A stretch of 64,000 nucleotides of DNA, taken from assembly GCA_003164895.1 (NCBI GenBank), contig PLUL01000065.1, forward strand, positions 1 through 64,000, written 5' to 3'. The notes below the pieces were generated by a model. That model searched no databases. It was not told the origin of the DNA and saw only the letters and a list, made by a program, of their open reading frames with translations. Within the stretch, counting starts at the first letter, position 1. Every line of letters starts with the position of its first letter. The DNA comes from Bacteroidota bacterium (GTDB lineage: Bacteria > Bacteroidota > Bacteroidia > Palsa-948). The translations under genes and the position numbers were made by a program. Below are positions 8,821-16,830 of the stretch, piece after piece.

Positions 8821-11800
8821 CTATTTGGAAATGAGAATTTTTCTATTCGTTGTTCCTTTATCGGTTACAATTCGCATCTGATACATTCCATTAGCAATTC
8901 CCGGAATTGTTATTTCCGTTTTTTGAACATTGCTCACCATGACTTGATACACCATTTCGCCAAGCACGTTATACACATTTAAGCTCTGAATTTTTGATTT
9001 TGAACTTTGAACCGTAACTGTTCCACTGCTCGGATTTGGATACACAATCAGCGTGTTATCAAAACTATGATCCGCAACAGAAGTAAGATTATCGGTAGTT
9101 CTGTCTGAAGAGTTTGACTTGGATCCTTTAATTGTGGTCGCTAATGTAGTTGGATTTTTGGGATTTATTATTGAAGCAAAACAGCCACCCGGATCAGATA
9201 CATCCACAAGATAAAAGAGACTGTCTCCGTTCCGTTGAAAAAGCGAATCGCAATAAACTGTAACAGTTGCCGGAACAGAATCAATAAGCGTCCACGCTCC
9301 ATGAGAAGTTGCTTTTCTGAAAATGTGATAATACGAAAACGGAAAGCCAATATACTCATCCCAAATCAAATTTGTTTTATTACTTGTTGAAGACTGAATA
9401 CTGAAGTGAATGGTTTTGTGGTCGGGGCTTAATGGTCCTTCTTTTCCGCAAACATCATTCATGGATATTTTGTATTTCGCCCATCGGTCGTTCGGGTTTG
9501 TAATTGAATCATAGAAAAGACTCTGTTGGCTGTAAGGAATAAAACCTACACGCTGGTAAATTCCGTTTTGCGAAGATTCGCGGTAAATATTAAATCCTGC
9601 AATGACTGTGCTGATGGGTTTTTCCCATACAATTAAATTCAGTTGCGTCAATGTATCAACCGTTACCAAGCATATCGGTTTAAGCGGAGGTAATGCAGGC
9701 TTCACAGGAACTACGAGTGTACTTTTACACCCTGATGTATCGGTAATCACCACACCGTAATTTCCGGGAGTTACGTTAGCAAGATTTTGCGTAGTGCTTC
9801 CGGTATTCCATTGATATGATGCGATGGATAACGAATCTTGAGGTTTCAATATCAAAAGTCCGCTGCTTCCGCAATCAATAGCAGGAATGGTATCTGCAAT
9901 TACAACCGGACCTACGCTGTCTGAAACTGCAGAAATATCATATATGCTGCATCCATTGGCATCGGTAACAGTAATAGAATAGTTTCCGGCAGATAATCCG
10001 CTGGAAGTAGCTGCATTTACTCCCGAAGACCAATGATACGTGTAAGGAATTGTTCCGCCATTAACAGAAACCGAAACAGAACCATTTGCGCCCGGACAAG
10101 AAGACTTTACGGCAGAAGTAACATCCGATAATGGTGCAGCCGGTTGATTTACAAACACACTTTTTGTAACAGCGCATAAACTTGCATCTGAAACCTCCAC
10201 TTCATAAGGACCATAAGAAATGTTAGAAATATTTTGCGTGGTATTTCCATTAGACCATAAATATTTATAAGGACCGGAGCCGGAAACATTTATATCAATA
10301 GCTCCGTTTGACAACCCAAAGCAAGAAATATTTGTAGTAGAATTTACTGTAACAACGGGTCCATTTGTGCTAATGATAAGTGCATCGGCAAAAGAAAAAC
10401 ATCCGTTACCATCGGTAACATTAGCACGGTAAATGCCGGCATCGAGTCCGCTTATTGCCGTTGAAGTGCTTCCAGTATTCCATAGATAAGAAAATGGAGG
10501 CACAGCACCTGCTCCACTGGTGGAAACACTTGCAGCACCGGAATTATTGCCGCAGGAAGTAGCTGTAACTGTTACAGTAATTGGAATTGCTAATGGTCCG
10601 CCAACCGAAATTGTATCAGAAACTACACATCCATTATTATCTGTAGCGGTTACTGAAAAATTTCCAATACATAAACCATTTGCTATTTGCCCAACTTGCG
10701 AAGGATTTGAACTCCACAAATAAGTGTAAGGAGCTGTACCGCCCGAAAGAGTTTCGGTAGCTGATCCAGTACAGGTATTATGACAGGCGGTATTTGTGCC
10801 GGTTACAGAATGGGTTAATACTGCCGGCTGAGTAATGGTTGCAGTTGCGGAATTTGTACAACCATTTGCATCAGTAACTGTTACAGAATAATTTCCTGCA
10901 CAAAGTCCGATTGTAATTTTAGTGCTTTGTACGGGGGAAGTATTCCACAAATAAGAATAAGAAGGAGTTCCTCCACTTGCATTTGCAATTGCGCTTCCAT
11001 TGCACATTCCATTGCAACTCACATTGGTTGCAGTAGTTGTAACCGTGATTGCTGATGGTTGAGAGATAGAAACAGTTGCCGAATTAATGCATCCGTTTGC
11101 ATCGGTAATAGTTGCAGTATAATTTCCGGCCGAAAGTCCGGTTGCTGTTAGTGTATTTTGACTTGTTGGATTCCATGAATAAGTATAACTGGGAGTTCCT
11201 CCGCTTGCTGTTGCAGTTGCGCTTCCATTCAATCCTCCATTGCAACTACTAACAGGTATTGCGGTAACCGAAGCGGTGATTGCAGTTGGCTGGGTAATTA
11301 TTATGCTTGTTGTTTTGGTGCATCCATTTGCATCTGTAACGGTTACAGAATAAGTTCCACCAGAAAGTCCGGTTGCGATTTGTGTATTTTGCCCTGATGG
11401 ATTCCATGAATAATTATAACTGGGAGTTCCTCCGATCGCAGATACATTTGCACTGCCGTTATTTCCTCCGTTACAACTAACATTTGTTGATGAGGATATG
11501 GGTGCTGATATGGGTATTGGTTGGGTAACTCCTTTTGTTACGGTTGTTGTGCAGCCGTGTGAATCGGTAACAGTTACAGTATAATTTCCAGTTACAAGAT
11601 TATTTGCTGTTTGCGTATTTCCTCCGATGGGACTCCATGAATAAGCATAGGGAGAAGAACCTCCGCTTGCTGTTACAGTTACACTTCCGTTATTGCCTCC
11701 GCCACAACTAACATTTGTTGAAGAAGTAACCGAAGCGGTGAGCACTGCAGGTTGGGTAACTGTTGCACTTGAAGTTGCAACACAGCCGTGTGAATCGGTA

Positions 11801-14800
11801 ACAGATGCGGTGTAAGTTCCGGCACTAAGCCCAGTCGCTGTCTGTGTAATCTGCCCTGATGGATTCCATTGATAGGTAAAAACAGGAGTTCCACCTGTTG
11901 GGGTTGCCACTATAGAGCCATTGCTACTTCCGAAACAACTGATATTATTTGGAATAGTTGTAACAATGAATGGAGATGGTTGTGTGATGGAAACACTTGT
12001 TGTGTTGGTGCATCCATTTGCATCGGTAATGGTTGCAGTGTAATTTCCTGCAACAAGATTATTTGCAACTTGAGCATTTCCTCCCATTGGACTCCATGAA
12101 TAACTAAATAGACCAGTGCCTCCCGATGGTGTCATTAATTGTGCACTTCCATCCGTACCTCCATTACAACTGACATTGGTTGAAGATAATATAGATGCTG
12201 ATATGGCTGTTGGTTGTGTAATTGTTTTAGTTGCTGTTGCAGTACATCCATTTGCATCAGTTACAGTTGCAGTATAAGTTCCGGCAGAAAGTCCGGTCGC
12301 GGTTTTTGTAGTTTGCTCAGATGGACTCCATGAATAACTGTATGGACCAGTGCCTCCGCTTGGAGTCATTAATGGTGCACTTCCGTTATTTCCTCCGTTA
12401 CAACTGACATTGGTTGGAGTTAATATGGGTGCCGATATGGTCGATGGTTCAGTAACTGTTGTATTTGAAGTTGCAGTGCAGCCATTTGCATCGGTAACGG
12501 TTACAGAATAAGTTAAGGCATTAAGTCCGGTGGCGGTTTGTGTAATCTGCCCCAACGGATTCCATTGATAAGTGAACGCACCTGTGCCTCCACTTGCTGT
12601 TACAGTTGCACTTCCGTTATTTCCTCCGCTACAACTAACATTTGTTGAAGAAGTAACCGAAGCGGTGAGTACTGTAGGTTGAGATATTGTAGCTGTTGCA
12701 GTTGCTGTTATTGATAGAACATCCGTTATAATAACGGAATAATTTCCGACAGAAAGTCCAGTTATTGCTTGAGTAGTTGCACTGTTGTTCCATAAATAAG
12801 TATAAGGTGGAGTTCCGCCTAAACCCGTTGCAGTGATTGAACCGTTACTCCCTCCATTACAGGAGATATTTGTTACATTAACAGAAGTTGTAAGAGGTGC
12901 ATTTACAAGAACCGATACGGTGCTTGTCGGACTTGTGCACATGTTTGTTAGAGTAACCGAATAGGTTCCTGACGCAGTTGTAGTTGCACCTGTAATAATT
13001 GGGTTTTGAGCCGATGAAACAAAGCCATTGGGACCAATCCAATTATAAGTTGCACCTCCGGCACTTGCCGCCAAACTTATATCTTGCCCCGCATCAATAA
13101 TTGGGCTGTTAACGCCTGCTGTTGGCGCCTGCGGAGTTGTGTACAAGTAAATTGTATAACTCTGTGGTTGTGAGCAACCATTGGCATCCGTAACCACGAC
13201 ACTATATGATGTTCCATTTGAAGTTGGCGCTACAACAATGTTTGTAGTACTCTGTCCGCCCGGACTCCATGAATAAGCGTAAGGAGTAGTACCTCCGCTT
13301 ACTGTAGTAGAAAGAGTATCGTTTTGCCCGGAGCAAATCTGAAAGTGACCGCTGATAGAAGCAAACAAGGAATTTGATGGTTGTGTAATAGAACCAACAA
13401 CTGTTGCATTGCAACCATTTGCATCTGTAACGGTGGCAGTATAATTTCCGGCTGAAAGCCCAGTAGCAATTTGGGCGTTTCCACCAAAAGGACTCCATGT
13501 ATAATTATATCCGCCGACTCCTCCGCTTGCAAATATGTTTATGTTTCCGTTCGATCCTCCATAGCAGCTAACATTTGTTAAAGATGTTACCGAAGCGGTA
13601 AGTGCAGTGGGTTGAGTGATTGTTGCAATTGAAGTTGCAGTACAACCCTGCATATCTGAAACAGTTGCAGTATAACTTCCGGCTGAAAGCATCGTTGCTG
13701 TTTGTGTGATTTGCCCTGATGGATTCCATGAATAAGTATAACTGGGAGTTCCTCCAGAAGCAGTTAACATGGCAGAACCATTGTTGATACCGAAGCACAT
13801 AATATTGTTTGAAGAAGTAACCGATGCAGTGAGTGCAGTTGCAGGTTGAGTAATTGTTACGGTCTTTGAAGGAATAGAACCCGTAGTACAACCATTCGCA
13901 TCGGTAACGGTTACAGAATAAATTCCGGCAGAAAGCCCCGTGGCGGTTTGTGTAATTTGCCCTGACGGACTCCATGAATAAGAATATCCCGGCGTTCCTC
14001 CCATTGCAGATACATTTGCAGTTCCATTCGTTCCACCAAAACAACTAACATTTGTTGAAGTAGGTGATGCGGTGAGCGGAGTAGGCGAAACAATTGTTTT
14101 GGTTGAGGTTGTAGTACAACCATGTGCATCGGTAATCGTTGCAGTATAATTTCCGCCAGAAAGTCCGGTGGCGGTTTGTGTGTTTTGCCCTGATGGATTC
14201 CACGAATAAGTATATCCCGGTGTTCCTCCGCTTGCTGTTACATTTGCAGTTCCATTCGTTCCACCAAAACAACTTACATCTGTTGAAGACGTTACCGAAG
14301 CGGTAAGCGCAGTTGGTGAAGTGATTGTTGTAATTGTGGTTGCGGTACAACCATTCATATCTGAAACGGTTGCAGTATAACTTCCAACCGAAAGCCCGAT
14401 TGCTGTTTGTGTGTTTTGCCCTGATGGAGTCCATAAATAAGTATAACTGGGAGTTCCTCCGGAAGCATTTACCATAGCAGAACCATTGTTGAAGCCGAAG
14501 CACATAATATTGGTTGAAGAAGCAATTGAAGCAGTAGGTGCTGCATGGATTGTTAAATAAGGAGGAGAAGTCATAATTTGTGTTACGACCGGGTTACTGC
14601 TTACAACCTGAATTTTATACATTGCTCCTGAAGGTATTCCTCCGGGAATAGTTGCAGTGATGGTTCCCGCCGTTGTTGAGGAAAGTGTTCCAATAGTAGT
14701 GGGAGATACAAAACTTCCGGTGGCATCAGACAACTGTGCCGTAAATATATTACCGCCATTGTAAGTTCCGGTAATTGTATATGGTACTGGTAAAATTATA

Positions 14801-14907
14801 CCTGCACAGAAAGTACTAGGTGTAATTGTAGCAATGGTTATGGTGTTTTGTGCATTTACAGCGCAAACAAACAATAATAAGAAAATGCTAAGTAGAATTC
14901 TTTTCAT
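8821..14907 (-). CDS. giant SprB-repeat adhesin with T9SS type A sorting domain
   Basis: Very large surface or secreted protein (2028 aa) built almost wholly of beta modules. Order: signal peptide (1-19), an N-terminal beta domain (about 20-125), then about 21 modules of roughly 75 aa. Nineteen are SprB-type repeats, with the pattern NVSCxGGxNGS, GGTPxYxYxW, GLSAGxYTxTVTDANGC and ITQPT. One PKD-like and one Ig-like variant are interspersed near the middle. Two fibronectin-III-like domains (about 1720-1900) and a type A sorting domain (VYPNPSSGTVTVQS to NRKILISK) end the protein. In Flavobacterium johnsoniae SprB is the mobile gliding adhesin; whether this organism glides cannot be told from the window. 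The repetitive DNA creates long antisense open frames, which are shadows. Confidence 0.93.
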   Translation of the reverse strand: MKRILLSIFLLLFVCAVNAQNTITIATITPSTFCAGIILPVPYTITGTYNGGNIFTAQLSDATGSFVSPTTIGTLSSTTAGTITATIPGGIPSGAMYKIQVVSSNPVVTQIMTSPPYLTIHAAPTASIASSTNIMCFGFNNGSAMVNASGGTPSYTYLWTPSGQNTQTAIGLSVGSYTATVSDMNGCTATTITTITSPTALTASVTSSTDVSCFGGTNGTANVTASGGTPGYTYSWNPSGQNTQTATGLSGGNYTATITDAHGCTTTSTKTIVSPTPLTASPTSTNVSCFGGTNGTANVSAMGGTPGYSYSWSPSGQITQTATGLSAGIYSVTVTDANGCTTGSIPSKTVTITQPATALTASVTSSNNIMCFGINNGSAMLTASGGTPSYTYSWNPSGQITQTATMLSAGSYTATVSDMQGCTATSIATITQPTALTASVTSLTNVSCYGGSNGNINIFASGGVGGYNYTWSPFGGNAQIATGLSAGNYTATVTDANGCNATVVGSITQPSNSLFASISGHFQICSGQNDTLSTTVSGGTTPYAYSWSPGGQSTTNIVVAPTSNGTSYSVVVTDANGCSQPQSYTIYLYTTPQAPTAGVNSPIIDAGQDISLAASAGGATYNWIGPNGFVSSAQNPIITGATTTASGTYSVTLTNMCTSPTSTVSVLVNAPLTTSVNVTNISCNGGSNGSITATGLGGTPPYTYLWNNSATTQAITGLSVGNYSVIITDVLSITATATATISQPTVLTASVTSSTNVSCSGGNNGSATVTASGGTGAFTYQWNPLGQITQTATGLNALTYSVTVTDANGCTATSNTTVTEPSTISAPILTPTNVSCNGGNNGSAPLMTPSGGTGPYSYSWSPSEQTTKTATGLSAGTYTATVTDANGCTATATKTITQPTAISASILSSTNVSCNGGTDGSAQLMTPSGGTGLFSYSWSPMGGNAQVANNLVAGNYTATITDANGCTNTTSVSITQPSPFIVTTIPNNISCFGSSNGSIVATPTGGTPVFTYQWNPSGQITQTATGLSAGTYTASVTDSHGCVATSSATVTQPAVLTASVTSSTNVSCGGGNNGSVTVTASGGSSPYAYSWSPIGGNTQTANNLVTGNYTVTVTDSHGCTTTVTKGVTQPIPISAPISSSTNVSCNGGNNGSANVSAIGGTPSYNYSWNPSGQNTQIATGLSGGTYSVTVTDANGCTKTTSIIITQPTAITASVTAIPVSSCNGGLNGSATATASGGTPSYTYSWNPTSQNTLTATGLSAGNYTATITDANGCINSATVSISQPSAITVTTTATNVSCNGMCNGSAIANASGGTPSYSYLWNTSPVQSTKITIGLCAGNYSVTVTDANGCTNSATATITQPAVLTHSVTGTNTACHNTCTGSATETLSGGTAPYTYLWSSNPSQVGQIANGLCIGNFSVTATDNNGCVVSDTISVGGPLAIPITVTVTATSCGNNSGAASVSTSGAGAVPPFSYLWNTGSTSTAISGLDAGIYRANVTDGNGCFSFADALIISTNGPVVTVNSTTNISCFGLSNGAIDINVSGSGPYKYLWSNGNTTQNISNISYGPYEVEVSDASLCAVTKSVFVNQPAAPLSDVTSAVKSSCPGANGSVSVSVNGGTIPYTYHWSSGVNAATSSGLSAGNYSITVTDANGCSIYDISAVSDSVGPVVIADTIPAIDCGSSGLLILKPQDSLSIASYQWNTGSTTQNLANVTPGNYGVVITDTSGCKSTLVVPVKPALPPLKPICLVTVDTLTQLNLIVWEKPISTVIAGFNIYRESSQNGIYQRVGFIPYSQQSLFYDSITNPNDRWAKYKISMNDVCGKEGPLSPDHKTIHFSIQSSTSNKTNLIWDEYIGFPFSYYHIFRKATSHGAWTLIDSVPATVTVYCDSLFQRNGDSLFYLVDVSDPGGCFASIINPKNPTTLATTIKGSKSNSSDRTTDNLTSVADHSFDNTLIVYPNPSSGTVTVQSSKSKIQSLNVYNVLGEMVYQVMVSNVQKTEITIPGIANGMYQMRIVTDKGTTNRKILISK
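8987..9014. repeat. degenerate 7-bp tandem repeat in sorting-domain coding region
   Basis: Heptamers TGAATTT, TTGATTT, TGAACTT and TGAACCG follow one another. On the coding strand they specify the stretch VQSSKSKIQSLN within the type A sorting domain of the SprB-repeat protein, a region whose length varies between family members. Confidence 0.5.
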
Positions 14908-14965
14908 AGATGTTTTTGTAAGTTGTTTTGGGTTTTTTGTATTTCGTTCCTTGTAATAGGCACTA

Positions 14966-14978
14966 TTCGTAAAAATAA
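14966..14978 (-). promoter_or_regulatory. 13-bp motif shared upstream of both giant adhesin genes
   Basis: TTCGTAAAAATAA (minus strand TTATTTTTACGAA) occurs 59 bp before the start of the 2028-aa gene. The identical 13 bp occur 38 bp before the 4982-aa gene. Both sites are in the leader or promoter region on the same strand. It could be a core promoter variant of the -7 box (TATTTTTA) or a shared operator; this is inferred from the match alone. Confidence 0.4.
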
Positions 14979-15341
14979 ATAAAAAAGAGATACATCATAA
15001 GTAATCCGGTTTGAATTGCATACAACAATTCGCAAGTAGGAAAATAATTGATTTGTCAGATAGAGATTTATTTTCATATTTTATGGGAAACATTTCACGC
15101 AAAGAATGCATAAGTCTTAACTAATGATAAAAGAATGATTTGTAATAACCATTGTGTTTTTCAACGCAGGAATTAATAAAAAGTTACAAATAATTGGGTG
15201 CAAATAATGAAATCCATACAGATTATTACTTGTAACCGTGCGAAATGAGTTGTTAACCTCCGTGTTTTTACTGTTAATTGCGCTGTTTTAGGTATTATTT
15301 ACTGTGTTTTTACTTCTCATTATTAATCCATGAGGATTGAG
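14979..15341. other. intergenic region upstream of the SprB-repeat gene
   Basis: AT-rich DNA with no open reading frame worth calling on either strand and no RNA gene that I recognise. From about 15240 it begins to resemble, weakly, the degenerate repeat units that start at 15342 (GTGTTTTTACTGTTAATTGC-like stretches). The rest shows no clear structure. Confidence 0.4.
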
Positions 15342-15693
15342 AATGAAATTATTCCTATTAATTGTGTTGATTTTGCTATTAATTTTTGTGTTTTGCAATC
15401 TCATTTTAAAATTATCCTCATTCAATGTTAAATTATTTCGGTTAATTGCTGTGCTGACACATTTAATTACGATGTTTTCAAAATAAACATTGCTGTTGAC
15501 TCATTTCACTATTGATTTATCATAAGTAAAAATGAAATTAACCCAGTAAGTTGTGGTGTTGACGCTGTTAACTATGCTGTTTTACAATCTCATTTTAAGA
15601 TTATCATCATTCAAAATGAAATTATCTCATTAATCTGCGGTGCTTACGCTGATAACTCTAATGTTTTCGCAATTAACATTTGTGTCGGCTCAC
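15342..15693. repeat. degenerate tandem repeat, four units of about 80-107 bp
   Basis: Four consecutive units begin with AATGAAATTA or a close variant, at 15342, 15424, 15531 and 15615 (lengths 82, 107, 84 and about 79). Each continues with TTAATTGYTGTGYTGAC-like sequence, then GTTTT-CAAT and, in units 1 and 3, a CTCATTTTAARATTATCMTCATTCA end. The units are too diverged and too full of stops to code. The last unit runs up to the stop codon of the 295-aa gene. It looks like an eroded minisatellite or remnants of a short mobile element. Confidence 0.6.
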
Positions 15694-16577
15694 ATAAATA
15701 TATCGAAATGGTTATCCTGCCCTGAGATGATGTGAATAAGCGATGTGTAATCGGTGAATCCTGCCGCTTTTATGCTGAGAGTAGGGTTTCCTTTGCGCAC
15801 CTGTTCAATAGTCATGAATCCTTTGGCATCCGATGTTCCTGTTTTCTTACTGTTGCTGAGCGAACCTGTGGCATTTGTAATGGGCGAATTATCCGATTTC
15901 TTTTTAACGGTTACCGATAACGTGGTATGATGAATATTTACAACCGGAATAACACATTGAGCAAGAAGATTGTTATAAAAATCGGCATTGCTGGTTATAT
16001 ATTTTCGCGCCAACAAACAAATATCGTTAATGGTACTGTCAATGGTAATTATGGCTTGTTTAAAATTTTTACGTTGCTCCGGTATTCCTTGACTCACCGA
16101 AGTGGAACTGCCTTGCGTGGTGTTGAAGGTATTAATGAGGTTTTGCAAACCTGTAAGATCATCGGCGGTAACATAATCAGGACTTAAATTGGTAATGTTG
16201 GCATCCATCACATCGTGAGCGGATTGCGCCAGCGCTTTGGCTTCGGTATCGGGTATGTGTGAATATTCGCTGCTTGAAATATGAAGCTGCGATGCTTCAA
16301 GATTTTTTTTGAGTTTGAGCAAACACACCTGTGCAAAACCCGAAAGATGTGCGGCACTATCTGCCATATCTTTTTTTGCCTGCATCTTTTGTTTGCTGTA
16401 TCCTGTATTATCCACGCTTAAAATAGTGGCAATGTCATTTATTTCTGTCAACTGATCCGAAAAATTTTGTCGGTCGGTACTGAAAGCTTTGTTGGTTTCA
16501 TATGCCTTGACATTATCAGTTAAAAATTTATCAATGGCATTATACATTTTTGTTTTTGCAATTTCTTTTTGATTCAT
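15690..16577 (-). CDS. uncharacterised protein: helical N-terminal region plus C-terminal beta domain
   Basis: I do not recognise the family. There is no signal peptide or membrane helix (it starts MNQKEIAKTKMYNAIDKFL), so it should stay in the cytoplasm unless exported otherwise. Residues 1-205 look all-helical. Residues about 215-295 (TLSVTVKKKSDNSPITNATG to KGFMTIEQVRKGNPTLSIKAAGF) resemble a carboxypeptidase-regulatory/transthyretin-like beta sandwich. That fold is usually found in surface proteins, which makes the missing signal odd. It lies between two giant secreted-protein genes on the same strand. Similar four-helix/beta layouts occur in Bacteroidota proteins of unknown role. Being a real gene is well supported; function is open. 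Confidence 0.8.
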   Translation of the reverse strand: MNQKEIAKTKMYNAIDKFLTDNVKAYETNKAFSTDRQNFSDQLTEINDIATILSVDNTGYSKQKMQAKKDMADSAAHLSGFAQVCLLKLKKNLEASQLHISSSEYSHIPDTEAKALAQSAHDVMDANITNLSPDYVTADDLTGLQNLINTFNTTQGSSTSVSQGIPEQRKNFKQAIITIDSTINDICLLARKYITSNADFYNNLLAQCVIPVVNIHHTTLSVTVKKKSDNSPITNATGSLSNSKKTGTSDAKGFMTIEQVRKGNPTLSIKAAGFTDYTSLIHIISGQDNHFDIFM

Positions 16578-16584
16578 AAAAATA

Positions 16585-16605
16585 AAGTTTTAAGTTTTAA
16601 GTTTA
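16585..16605. repeat. 7-bp tandem repeat just upstream of the 295-aa gene
   Basis: Three copies AAGTTTT, AAGTTTT, AAGTTTA begin 8 bp upstream of the ATG at 16577. This is the leader or core promoter region, so copy number would change spacing there. It belongs to the group of heptanucleotide repeats in the window. Confidence 0.6.
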
Positions 16606-16726
16606 AAAATTAGATGGTTTAGAAATTAAATGAGCCGCAATATTCTAACATTCCGCTGTATGCACCAATGACTTTGATCATCAAACAAATTGTTTTAAAT
16701 CACTTTTAAAGAAAAGATATTGTAGT

Positions 16727-16754
16727 AAAAAGCCCCGCGTGGTACAGGGTTTTA
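16727..16754 (-). terminator. possible terminator after the kelch/BNR gene
   Basis: On the minus strand AAAACCCTGTACCACGCGGGGCTTTTTAC can pair AACCC with GGGG/CTT and ends in a run of five T. The stem is short and imperfect. It lies about 80 nt past the stop codon of the 812-aa gene, beyond a two-hairpin palindromic element. Confidence 0.4.
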
Positions 16755-16827
16755 CCTCATCCTCACTCCTTCTCCTTCAGGAGAAGGAAGTCGTTTCCCC
16801 CTCTGACGGAGGGGGTGAGGGGGAGGC
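16755..16827. repeat. REP-like two-hairpin palindromic element
   Basis: The outer arms CCTCATCCTCAC (16755-16766) and GTGAGGGGGAGG (16816-16827) pair at 10 of 12 positions. Inside are two perfect hairpins. The first has a 9-bp stem TCCTTCTCC/GGAGAAGGA with loop TTCA (16767-16788). The second has a 7-bp stem CCCCCTC/GAGGGGG (16797-16815). The single strand would fold as a three-way junction. High GC sets it apart from the AT-rich surroundings. It ends 3 bp from the stop codon of the 812-aa gene. A related hairpin with the CTTCAGGGGAGG core lies inside the gene at 37375-37977. Confidence 0.7.
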
Positions 16828-16830
16828 AGG

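Noticed and set aside
13202-14503. Several open frames of 70-158 codons on the same strand but in other frames within the SprB-repeat gene
   Set aside because: They arise because the repeat units lack stops in alternative frames; they have biased Trp/Cys/Arg-rich composition, no start signals and no domain match.
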